Position numbers and translations under genes: made by a program. From Campylobacterales bacterium (GTDB lineage Bacteria; Campylobacterota; Campylobacteria; Campylobacterales; JACAEZ01): a DNA stretch of 9,338 nucleotides. Shown piece after piece: positions 1-5,939 of this stretch. Within the stretch, counting starts at the first letter, position 1; each line of letters opens with the position of its first letter. The DNA is taken from NCBI GenBank assembly GCA_013388565.1, contig JACAEZ010000205.1, positions 1-9,338 of the forward strand, read 5' to 3'. The notes beneath the pieces were generated by a model. The model was given only the letters and a program-made list of their open reading frames with translations. It did no database searches and was not told the origin of the DNA.

Positions 1-23
1 GAGCTACCAACCCCACTAATCAT
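1..23 (-). CDS. 5' end of an unidentified gene, cut by the window edge
   Basis: Reading leftward, an ATG at 23-21 is followed by codons for M-I-S-G-V-G-S before the window ends. An AAAAAAGGA stretch sits six bases upstream, a good ribosome binding site. The ATG lies 13 bases past the stop codon of the small Gln-rich gene, so the two are probably co-transcribed. The first residues resemble the Gly/Ser-rich start of that upstream protein (M-T-V-G-G-M-G-V-S-G). With only seven codons visible, neither function nor reality as a gene can be settled. Confidence 0.5.
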
Positions 24-36
24 CCTATATCCTTTT

Positions 37-258
37 TTAAGCCATTACATTCAAATTAACACCAATGCCAAGCATTTGAGCTGTTTGTTGTCTACCTTGC
101 TGTTGCATTTGCATTGATTTTTGGTCATCTTTTGCTTGAATAGCACTTTTTTGATTAGCAACTTGCTGATTTTGTTGTTCAGCTTGTAGCTTATTATTTT
201 TACCCTGCTCTACCCCATATCCTTGGTATCCACTGACACCCATTCCACCTACTGTCAT
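37..258 (-). CDS. Small Gln-rich protein of unknown function
   Basis: A 73-residue protein I do not recognise with certainty. Residues 1-19 are Gly-rich and likely flexible. Residues about 20-62 are highly polar, probably helical, with many Gln, Lys, Asn and Ala. The tail GIGVNLNVMA is short and hydrophobic. Seventeen of 73 residues are Gln, and there is no Cys or Trp, no signal peptide and no membrane segment. The ATG is preceded by AAAAAAAAGGAG with a short spacer, a strong ribosome binding site, so I believe the gene is expressed. A helical Gln-rich body followed by a short aliphatic tail ending in Ala faintly recalls YjfB-type putative motility proteins; that is a guess from memory. It has its own likely promoter 60 bp upstream and is followed at once by another small start (1-23). 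Confidence 0.72.
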   Translation of the reverse strand: MTVGGMGVSGYQGYGVEQGKNNKLQAEQQNQQVANQKSAIQAKDDQKSMQMQQQGRQQTAQMLGIGVNLNVMA

Positions 259-317
259 GGCAAACTCCTTTTTTTTGCAACATATTTTAAATATATAACA
301 ATAAAGCTTAAGTAGTG

Positions 318-346
318 ATTATAATACTCTCAACACGATATTTTCA
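318..346 (-). promoter_or_regulatory. Likely sigma-70 promoter of the small Gln-rich gene
   Basis: On the minus strand, TATAAT at 323-318 is a perfect -10 box. Seventeen bases upstream lies TGAAAA (346-341), a weak -35, which is normal for Campylobacterota promoters. The predicted start near 311 gives a leader of about 53 bases ending in the AAGGAG site. The rest of the 165-bp gap (259-423) is plain AT-rich sequence, and I see no GC-rich hairpin that would terminate the mreC transcript. The box is partly symmetric (TATAAT also reads on the plus strand at 320-325), so direction is inferred from the neighbouring gene. Confidence 0.45.
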
Positions 347-423
347 TATAAAACTAAAATAAATATATGATAATAGCAAACTAAAATGTACATAAATAAT
401 TCATAACAATCTCTGTAACATTT

Positions 424-1188
424 TTATTGAAGTTTGTCTATTATAAAATAGTAACTATTTTCCAATGTATTTGCATATGGTTTTATCAGTGCTTGTTTAT
501 AACCTTGAGAATTTCTAATTTCTAAAACATTCCCAACTCTAACTCCAGAAAAAAATATCTCATCAAGCCCACTTGTAATAACTTCATCACCAATATTTAT
601 ATCTATCCATGAAGGTATAAAATCAACTAACATTATATTGTCTTCTATATACCCTTTTGTGATACCTGGAGCTTTTTTTTCACCAATAGTTACAGAATAT
701 GAACATTTTTCGTCACCATTTAATAGTGCCAATGGTCTATCATTTTTTGAAACTACAATGCCTGAGGCAAAAGAGTTTTTAATCAAGCCATATCGTTTTG
801 AACTATTAAATTCATCATAATGTATCCAAACTTTATTATAATCCCCCATTTTAGCATATGAGACTGTCTGTACAATTTTTAGTCTTGGGTCTTTGGCTAG
901 AGATGGATTGTAATTTGCTATTAAATTATTGAGTTGATTTGCAAAAGTATTTGACAAAGTTGCCAACTCTTGCAATTTTTGATTTTCTTGTTTTAATGAA
1001 GCTATTGTTTTGGCTTGGTTGAAATATGTTTCAATAAATTCAACCGTACCAAAATAGATATTTGTGTAAGTATTATTTACTTTATCTGTTATAGATAGAA
1101 GTGTTTGTTGAAATTTATCTTTATAGTTTAAAAAAATAAACAACACTAAAGATAAAATTAAAAAAATATTTATATATTTTTTAATCAT
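424..1188 (-). CDS. mreC: Rod shape-determining protein MreC
   Basis: MreC is an inner-membrane protein whose periplasmic part links the MreB cytoskeleton to the cell-wall elongation enzymes (MreD, RodA, PBP2). The 254 residues show one N-terminal membrane anchor (about 5-21), a helical or coiled-coil stretch (about 55-90), then the two-lobed beta domain (about 103-254). The late motif GDEVITSGLDEIFFSG (200-215) followed by VRVGNVLEI is characteristic of MreC. It is slightly short beside the roughly 280-370 residues of many homologues, mainly through a short C-terminus. The ATG shares one base with the mreB stop (TAATG) and no separate ribosome binding site is obvious, pointing to translational coupling. 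No mreD follows; a small unrelated gene lies beyond a 165-bp gap. Confidence 0.93.
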   Translation of the reverse strand: MIKKYINIFLILSLVLFIFLNYKDKFQQTLLSITDKVNNTYTNIYFGTVEFIETYFNQAKTIASLKQENQKLQELATLSNTFANQLNNLIANYNPSLAKDPRLKIVQTVSYAKMGDYNKVWIHYDEFNSSKRYGLIKNSFASGIVVSKNDRPLALLNGDEKCSYSVTIGEKKAPGITKGYIEDNIMLVDFIPSWIDINIGDEVITSGLDEIFFSGVRVGNVLEIRNSQGYKQALIKPYANTLENSYYFIIDKLQ

Positions 1189-2222
1189 TAATCATATGAT
1201 AATTGTTGAAGTAAATCTATCTCTTCAAGTGCTTTTCCAGTCCCTTTTGCTACTGCTAAAAGAGGTTCGTCTGCAACATAAACAGGAAGTTTTACAATAT
1301 CTGACAAATATTTATCAAATCCTCTAATTAATGCTCCTCCACCAGTTAATGCTATACCATTTTCAACAACATCTCCTGCTAAATCTGGAGGCATATTTTC
1401 CAATACATCTTTAAGCGAATTTGCTATACCTCTTAATGGCTCTTTTAATGCTTCTCTTATATCTTCACTTGATAACTCTATTGTGTTAAGTAATCCTTGT
1501 ACTTTATCTTTTCCTTTGACAAGCATTTTTAACTCCTCTTTTTGAGGTACTACCGAACCTATCTCTATTTTTATCTCTTCAGCAGTTCTTTCACCAATTA
1601 ATAAATTATATTTTTTATTTATATAATCAACAATAGATGTATCCATTTTATCACCAGCAATTCTAATAGATTTACTAATTACTAAGCCACCAAGTGATAC
1701 AACACCAATCTCTGTAGTTCCACCACCAATATCAACGATTAAATTTCCATGAGGCTCTCTAACAGGAAGTCCTGCACCAATTGCTGCTGCCATTGGTTCT
1801 TCAATTAAAAATACCTCTCTAGCTCCAGCACTAATAGCTGACTCTTTAACAGCTTTTCTTTCAACTTGTGTCAATCCATAAGGAACAGAAATTATAATTC
1901 TAGGTCTAATAAAGCTTTTTCTTTTATGAGCTTTTTCTATAAAATATCTAATCATTTTTTCTGTCATGTCAAAATCAGCTATAACTCCATCTTTCATAGG
2001 TCTTATAGCTTTTATATTTCCTGGAGTTTTACCAACCATATCTTTTGCTTCTCTACCAACAGCCAACATATCTGTTCTGCCATATTTATCAAATTGAACA
2101 GCAACAACTGAAGGTTCATTTATAATAATACCTTTTCCTTTGACTAAAACTATAGTATTAGCCGTTCCTAAATCTATTGATATATCATGTGAAAATAAGC
2201 CAATTATCTTATCTAAAATCAT
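1188..2222 (-). CDS. mreB: Rod shape-determining protein MreB (bacterial actin)
   Basis: MreB is an actin-fold ATPase that polymerises on the inner face of the membrane and guides lateral cell-wall synthesis. At 344 residues it has the usual family length. Visible actin-superfamily motifs are phosphate-1 (D17-L-G-T-A-N-T), the connect region FLIEEPMAAAIGAG (138-151), phosphate-2 DIGGGTTE (164-171) and the adenosine motif ALTGGGALIRG (291-301). The first residues MILDKIIGLF look like the short amphipathic membrane-binding helix. The ATG is preceded by TAGGAAAG, which overlaps the clpX stop codon, so ribosomes leaving clpX probably reload on mreB. The gap to clpX is 10 bases. Placement between clpX and mreC is the standard Campylobacterota arrangement. 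Confidence 0.97.
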   Translation of the reverse strand: MILDKIIGLFSHDISIDLGTANTIVLVKGKGIIINEPSVVAVQFDKYGRTDMLAVGREAKDMVGKTPGNIKAIRPMKDGVIADFDMTEKMIRYFIEKAHKRKSFIRPRIIISVPYGLTQVERKAVKESAISAGAREVFLIEEPMAAAIGAGLPVREPHGNLIVDIGGGTTEIGVVSLGGLVISKSIRIAGDKMDTSIVDYINKKYNLLIGERTAEEIKIEIGSVVPQKEELKMLVKGKDKVQGLLNTIELSSEDIREALKEPLRGIANSLKDVLENMPPDLAGDVVENGIALTGGGALIRGFDKYLSDIVKLPVYVADEPLLAVAKGTGKALEEIDLLQQLSYD

Positions 2223-2232
2223 CTATTCTTTC

Positions 2233-3468
2233 CTATGCACTTTTTTTTGTTTCTGGTTTTATAAAAATTGGTTCTGTTTTATTATCTATTGTATCTTTTG
2301 TAATTACTATTTCATATCCTCTATATTCTGGTAAATTATACATCAAATCACACATTACCTCTTCTAAAATAGCTCTAAGCCCCCTAGCACCTGTTTTTCT
2401 TTTAATTGCTAACTCTGCAATTGTTTCAATGGCATCTTGTTCAAATGTTAAAATTACATTATCTATTTTAAACAGCTTTTTATACTGTTTTGTTAGTGAA
2501 TTTCTAGGCTCTATTAAAATTTTTACCATATCATCTTTTGATAGCTCATTTAATGTAGTAACAACATGAAGTCTTCCAATCAACTCTGGAATTAATCCAT
2601 AGCTAACTAAATCATCAGGTTCAACTAAATGAATTAAATTTGCATCATCTTTTTTACTCTTTTTATCTTGATTAAACCCCAAAGTGTTTCCACCTTGTCT
2701 TCTTTTTATAATATCAATAATTCCATCAAATGCCCCACCACAAATAAATAAAATATTTGTAGTATCTATTTGAGTAAACTCTTGATTTGGATGTTTTCTA
2801 CCACCTTTTGGAGGTATGTTTACAATACTCCCTTCAACAATTTTTAAAAGTGCTTGTTGAACACCTTCCCCAGAAACATCTCTTGTAATTGACCTATTTT
2901 CACTAAGTCTTGATATTTTATCAACTTCATCAATAAATACAATTCCTCTTTCTGCTTTTTTAATATCATTATCAGCAGCTTGAAGAAGTCTAACTAAAAT
3001 ATTTTCAACATCTTCACCAACATAACCAGCTTCAGTTAAGCTTGTTGCATCAGCAATTGCTATTGGCACATCTAAAAATTTAGCCAATGTTTGAGCCATC
3101 AATGTTTTTCCACTACCAGTTGGTCCAATTAATAAAATATTTGATTTATATATCTCTGTATCTTCGTCATCATCTTTTACACTTTTTTGTTTAAAAATTC
3201 TTTTATAATGATTATAAACAGCAACGGAAAATATCTTCTTAGCTCTATCTTGACCTATTACATACTCATCAAGAGCCTCTTTTAAATCTTTTGGAGTAAA
3301 ATCAATATCAATACTTTTTTTCTCTTCACTTTCAACATCTCCAAATAATATTTTATATGCTGAAATAATACAGTTTCTGCAAATATATGTTCCATTTCCA
3401 GAAATAAAAGGATTACTATCACTCTCTTTTTGTTTACAAAAATCACACTCTCTAATTACTGTTGCCAT
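2233..3468 (-). CDS. clpX: ATP-dependent Clp protease ATP-binding subunit ClpX
   Basis: ClpX is a hexameric AAA+ unfoldase that feeds tagged or misfolded proteins to the ClpP peptidase. The 411 residues start with a zinc-binding domain (C8, C11, C30, C33). The AAA+ core follows: Walker A GPTGSGKT (115-122), pore loop GYVG (148-151), Walker B IVFIDEVD (176-183), RKH loop (224-226), LGF (263-265) in place of the ClpP-docking IGF tripeptide, arginine-finger region GLIPELIGR (291-299) and sensor-2 GARGLR (360-365). All key residues are present, so it should be active. The start codon lies 17 bases inside the end of lpxA, and the ribosome binding site AGAGGA is within the lpxA reading frame. clpP is not in this window. 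Confidence 0.97.
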   Translation of the reverse strand: MATVIRECDFCKQKESDSNPFISGNGTYICRNCIISAYKILFGDVESEEKKSIDIDFTPKDLKEALDEYVIGQDRAKKIFSVAVYNHYKRIFKQKSVKDDDEDTEIYKSNILLIGPTGSGKTLMAQTLAKFLDVPIAIADATSLTEAGYVGEDVENILVRLLQAADNDIKKAERGIVFIDEVDKISRLSENRSITRDVSGEGVQQALLKIVEGSIVNIPPKGGRKHPNQEFTQIDTTNILFICGGAFDGIIDIIKRRQGGNTLGFNQDKKSKKDDANLIHLVEPDDLVSYGLIPELIGRLHVVTTLNELSKDDMVKILIEPRNSLTKQYKKLFKIDNVILTFEQDAIETIAELAIKRKTGARGLRAILEEVMCDLMYNLPEYRGYEIVITKDTIDNKTEPIFIKPETKKSA

Positions 3469-4249
3469 TTAAATTCCTCTTGAATGGTATTCCTCGTTTT
3501 GTATTTATTATAAAATTACAAACTTTTCTAACTTCTTCACAATTTGTTGTTTTATAAAGCTCTTTTGCCACATCTTGAAGTGGCTGACCACTTTCAAACA
3601 GCTCTTTATAAGCTTTTTTTAAATTATCTATCACACCTCTTTCAAATCTTCTTCTAATTCCATTTAAATTTAAACCTCTTAAATATGCTCTATTTCCTTC
3701 AGCTAAACAAAATGGAGGTATATCTTGACTAACAGCAGATGCACCTGCAATCATAGCATGTTCACCTATTTTTACAAATTGATGAATAGGTGTCATACCA
3801 CCAACAACTGCAAAAGAGTCTATCTCTACATGTCCAGCTATTGTAGCACCATTTGCAAATATGCAATTATCTTGAATAATACAATCATGAGCTACATGAA
3901 CATACCCCATAAAAAGATTACCATTTCCAATAACTGTTTTAGAACCACCACCAAGTGTTCCTGGATTAAATAGAGTAAACTCTCTTATTTTATTATTATC
4001 ACCAATAATCAACTCAACATCCTCACCACTAAATTTTAAATCTTGAGGAATAGAGCCAAGCACTGCATGAGAGAAAATTTCATTATTCTCACCTATTGTT
4101 GTTTTACCATATATACAAGCCCCATGAGCTATCTTTGTATTTTTTCCAATTTTTGCATTTTTTGAAATAAAACAAAAATCTGCAATCTCAACATCTTCAC
4201 CTATAACAGCACCATCTTCAATAACTGCTGTTTTTGCAATTTTAACCAT
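3452..4249 (-). CDS. lpxA: Acyl-ACP--UDP-N-acetylglucosamine O-acyltransferase LpxA
   Basis: LpxA transfers a 3-hydroxyacyl chain from ACP to UDP-GlcNAc, the first step of lipid A synthesis, in the cytoplasm. The 265 residues form the left-handed beta-helix of hexapeptide repeats (about 1-185), then a helical C-terminal domain. The catalytic His is H121 in the motif VHVAHDC, matching E. coli H125. Counting from it, G169 aligns with E. coli G173, the residue that sets acyl length. A small residue there suggests a long chain such as 3-hydroxymyristoyl, which is inference. Some Campylobacterota use a 3-amino sugar as acceptor; the sequence alone cannot tell. The ATG is two bases past the fabZ stop, with AAGG overlapping the end of fabZ as ribosome binding site. 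Confidence 0.96.
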   Translation of the reverse strand: MVKIAKTAVIEDGAVIGEDVEIADFCFISKNAKIGKNTKIAHGACIYGKTTIGENNEIFSHAVLGSIPQDLKFSGEDVELIIGDNNKIREFTLFNPGTLGGGSKTVIGNGNLFMGYVHVAHDCIIQDNCIFANGATIAGHVEIDSFAVVGGMTPIHQFVKIGEHAMIAGASAVSQDIPPFCLAEGNRAYLRGLNLNGIRRRFERGVIDNLKKAYKELFESGQPLQDVAKELYKTTNCEEVRKVCNFIINTKRGIPFKRNLNGNSN

Positions 4250-4251
4250 TT

Positions 4252-4704
4252 TTAACCTTGCTTATCGACAATCATAGCTTTCAGTTCAGCCTCTGCTACA
4301 AGTTTATCATCAACAAAAGATTTTCCATCAAGCACCCAAATATTCCCTTTTTGCTTAATAACACTAAGTTTATAAACCAACTTATCACCAGGAGTTACAG
4401 GCACTCTAAACTTTGCTTTATCAATACTCATGAAATATACAACTTTATCCTTAGTACTACTTTGTTCATTCTCACTCATACTAGAAAATGCCAAAACTCC
4501 ACCAGCTTGTGCCATACCTTCTATGATATAAACACCTGGATAAATAGGATGTTCAGGAAAATGACCTTGAAAAATATGTTCATTAAATGTAATATTTTTA
4601 TAAGCTTCTATATATTCAGATTTTTTTATCTCAATCACTCTATCAATCAATAAAAATGGAAATCTATGAGGTAAAATATTTTGTATAGACATAACATCTA
4701 ACAT
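4252..4704 (-). CDS. fabZ: 3-hydroxyacyl-ACP dehydratase FabZ
   Basis: FabZ removes water from 3-hydroxyacyl-ACP in the fatty-acid elongation cycle, competing with LpxA for 3-hydroxyacyl-ACP, which explains the common fabZ-lpxA pairing. The 150-residue hot-dog protein shows the N-terminal motif [13 protein letters not shown] (11-23), catalytic H48 in FQGHFPEHP and catalytic E62 in [13 protein letters not shown]. Length is typical. Two ATG codons are close together; I chose the first because AAAAAAAGG lies eight bases upstream of it, while the second (codon 5) has no site. A possible promoter overlaps the queH stop codon, so fabZ may head the lipid-clpX-mreBC block as well as being read from queH. 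Confidence 0.96.
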   Translation of the reverse strand: MLDVMSIQNILPHRFPFLLIDRVIEIKKSEYIEAYKNITFNEHIFQGHFPEHPIYPGVYIIEGMAQAGGVLAFSSMSENEQSSTKDKVVYFMSIDKAKFRVPVTPGDKLVYKLSVIKQKGNIWVLDGKSFVDDKLVAEAELKAMIVDKQG

Positions 4705-4737
4705 AAATTAAGCCTTTTTTTAAGAAAATTTTTCGAA

Positions 4738-4743
4738 ATTGTA
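4738..4743 (-). promoter_or_regulatory. Possible -10 box of a fabZ operon promoter
   Basis: On the minus strand TTTTTGATACAAT ends the queH gene. TACAAT (4743-4738) matches the -10 consensus at five of six positions and is preceded by a T-rich stretch, as in many Campylobacterota promoters. A start near 4731 would give a leader of about 27 bases that holds the fabZ ribosome binding site. No -35 is visible. It would let fabZ-lpxA-clpX-mreB-mreC be transcribed without queH. The 39-bp gap (4705-4743) contains no terminator-like hairpin. Confidence 0.33.
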
Positions 4744-5814
4744 TCAAAAAGTAATTAAAACTTCTCTAACATCTTCAAAAATCGTACTTTTTATAAATAT
4801 CTCATACGATTTATCACAAATTTCATCTAAAATAATAATTGCAGATAAATCATAAACTCCAAAATAGCTATTTCTAAACTCAATCTCTTCAATAATTGTC
4901 AAAGGATTTTTATTCAACTCCTTTACATTTTTGTAATTTTTATTCAACAAACTATTAAATTTTTTAATATCTAAAACTTTTATTTGAGACTTATTAAAAT
5001 AAAACAATCCATCTATCTCAAAATCAACCCTACATTTAGCAAACGAATTTTTTAAGATAGAGTATGAAAAAATATAAGACTCAACAACCATTTTTTCAAC
5101 CAACACTTTCGCAAACAACAATCTATAATTTAAAAAATTTTGCTTTACTATCTTATACTTTTTACCACAATTTTCTAACATTACCCTTTTTTCATAAAGC
5201 TCAATCTTCTCTTCAATAGAATTTGGTAATAACTGCCTATTTACCGAAGAAATCAACTCTGTAATAACTACCTCTTTTTTTTGCTTAGCAAGTGCAAAAT
5301 AACACCCACAATAATTTTGTTTATAAAGCATATCATCTTTTGCAACCTCATACTGCTTTTGAGTACCACCAAATTTTCTCAAATCAATAGTCAAAAACTC
5401 CAAATCATACTCTTTTGCAATTTTCTCTCCACTCTTTTGAAGCAACTCAATAGACTTTTTAGGACTAACCAAAAGAGTTGTAGTCAAAACCTTTTCACCC
5501 AACCTTTTCGCCAATTTTGCACTCTCAAGCAATCTCACATCAAAACAAACTTCACACCTTTTTCCACCCTCACACTCCTCTTCAAGCCCCTTCACACTAT
5601 TAAGCCAATTTTCATAATCATACTCACCCATAACTAGCTCAATATTCAACATCTTACAACTTCTTTGAACATCAATAAATCTTAAATAATATTCACTATA
5701 AGGATGAATATTTGGGTCATAAAAAAAAGCAACTATTTTTTCATTCGGATATAACTCAATTAATTTTTTAAAAAAGTAGTGACTATCGACACTACAACAA
5801 ACATGAACTAACAA
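4744..5814 (-). CDS. queH: Epoxyqueuosine reductase QueH (DUF208 family) with long C-terminal extension
   Basis: QueH reduces epoxyqueuosine to queuosine at the wobble position of GUN-anticodon tRNAs and is an iron-sulfur enzyme unrelated to QueG. The N-terminal ~185 residues carry the family signatures, numbered from the TTG at 5814: HVCCSVDSHYF with the Cys pair C6-C7, YDPNIHPYSEY (32-42), GLEEECEGGKRCEVC with C87 and C90, and YCGC with C169 and C171. Many family members read CCAPC at the first motif; here it is CCSVD. Residues about 185-356 form an extension I do not recognise, roughly doubling the usual size. The frame stays open up to another TTG at 5835, but that codon has no ribosome binding site and would sit almost at the predicted transcription start. 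The TTG at 5814 has AAAAGGAG four bases upstream and gives the family-like start M-L-V-H-V-C-C. It is the first gene of the minus-strand run. Confidence 0.88.
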   Translation of the reverse strand: MLVHVCCSVDSHYFFKKLIELYPNEKIVAFFYDPNIHPYSEYYLRFIDVQRSCKMLNIELVMGEYDYENWLNSVKGLEEECEGGKRCEVCFDVRLLESAKLAKRLGEKVLTTTLLVSPKKSIELLQKSGEKIAKEYDLEFLTIDLRKFGGTQKQYEVAKDDMLYKQNYCGCYFALAKQKKEVVITELISSVNRQLLPNSIEEKIELYEKRVMLENCGKKYKIVKQNFLNYRLLFAKVLVEKMVVESYIFSYSILKNSFAKCRVDFEIDGLFYFNKSQIKVLDIKKFNSLLNKNYKNVKELNKNPLTIIEEIEFRNSYFGVYDLSAIIILDEICDKSYEIFIKSTIFEDVREVLITF

Positions 5815-5818
5815 TTTT

Positions 5819-5826
5819 CTCCTTTT
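5819..5826 (-). promoter_or_regulatory. Ribosome binding site that decides the queH start
   Basis: AAAAGGAG read on the minus strand is the only good Shine-Dalgarno match near the queH start. It lies four bases before the TTG at 5814-5812 and downstream of the alternative TTG at 5835-5833, so it supports the shorter 356-residue protein. The spacer is somewhat short, and with a TTG start this suggests modest translation. Confidence 0.6.
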
Positions 5827-5843
5827 ATGTTTCAAATTTACCC

Positions 5844-5852
5844 ACTATAATA
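5844..5852 (-). promoter_or_regulatory. Likely -10 region of the queH promoter
   Basis: On the minus strand TATTATAGT lies about 30 bases upstream of the TTG at 5814 and is preceded by a T-rich tract including TTTGTTT, typical of Campylobacterota sigma-70 promoters. No clear -35 is seen. A start near 5838-5841 leaves a leader of about 25 bases with the AAAAGGAG site. It shares the 104-bp divergent region with the promoter of the DUF294 gene. Confidence 0.4.
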
Positions 5853-5879
5853 AATTATTAAACAAATAACACAGTTTGC

Positions 5880-5909
5880 TATGATAATGCTACGATATTA
5901 ATTTATACT
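5880..5909 (+). promoter_or_regulatory. Promoter region of the DUF294-exonuclease unit
   Basis: Two candidate -10 boxes read toward the DUF294 gene: TATGAT at 5880-5885 and TATACT at 5904-5909. The first is followed by AATGCTACGA, which recurs upstream of acs in the same relative position. No convincing -35 is present for either, so an activator may be needed. The gene's ribosome binding site is the weak GGA at 5929-5931. Confidence 0.38.
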
Positions 5910-5939
5910 ATATCAAAAAAATTTAGATGGAAACTATTC

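Larger units (their letters stand above)
5809..5897 (+). repeat. Copy A of a promoter-region similarity shared with the acs upstream region
   Basis: Three blocks recur in the same order and strand before acs. TAACAATTTT at 5809-5818 equals 8382-8391. ATGTTTCAAATTTAC at 5827-5841 equals 8402-8416. The 23 bases 5875-5897 match 8449-8471 at 18 positions, including a perfect AATGCTACGA (5886-5895). The bases between blocks are not clearly conserved. The first two blocks overlap the queH start, so this copy also serves the opposite strand. Confidence 0.6.

Noticed and set aside
402..426. TAACA repeated near the end of mreC as a terminator stem
   Set aside because: The two copies are direct, not inverted, so they cannot pair into a hairpin.
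2177..2569. Open reading frame of 130 codons on the plus strand over the clpX-mreB junction
   Set aside because: It lies antisense to two well conserved genes, its composition is a shadow of them, and no start signal precedes it.
5281..5637. Open reading frame of 118 codons on the plus strand inside queH
   Set aside because: It is entirely antisense to queH, whose catalytic Cys motifs are intact in the other frame; its Lys/Thr/Phe-rich product resembles no protein.
5870..5890. Sigma-54 type promoter before the DUF294 gene (TTTGCT)
   Set aside because: The matching upstream GG element at the required spacing is missing; the sequence there is AACACAG.
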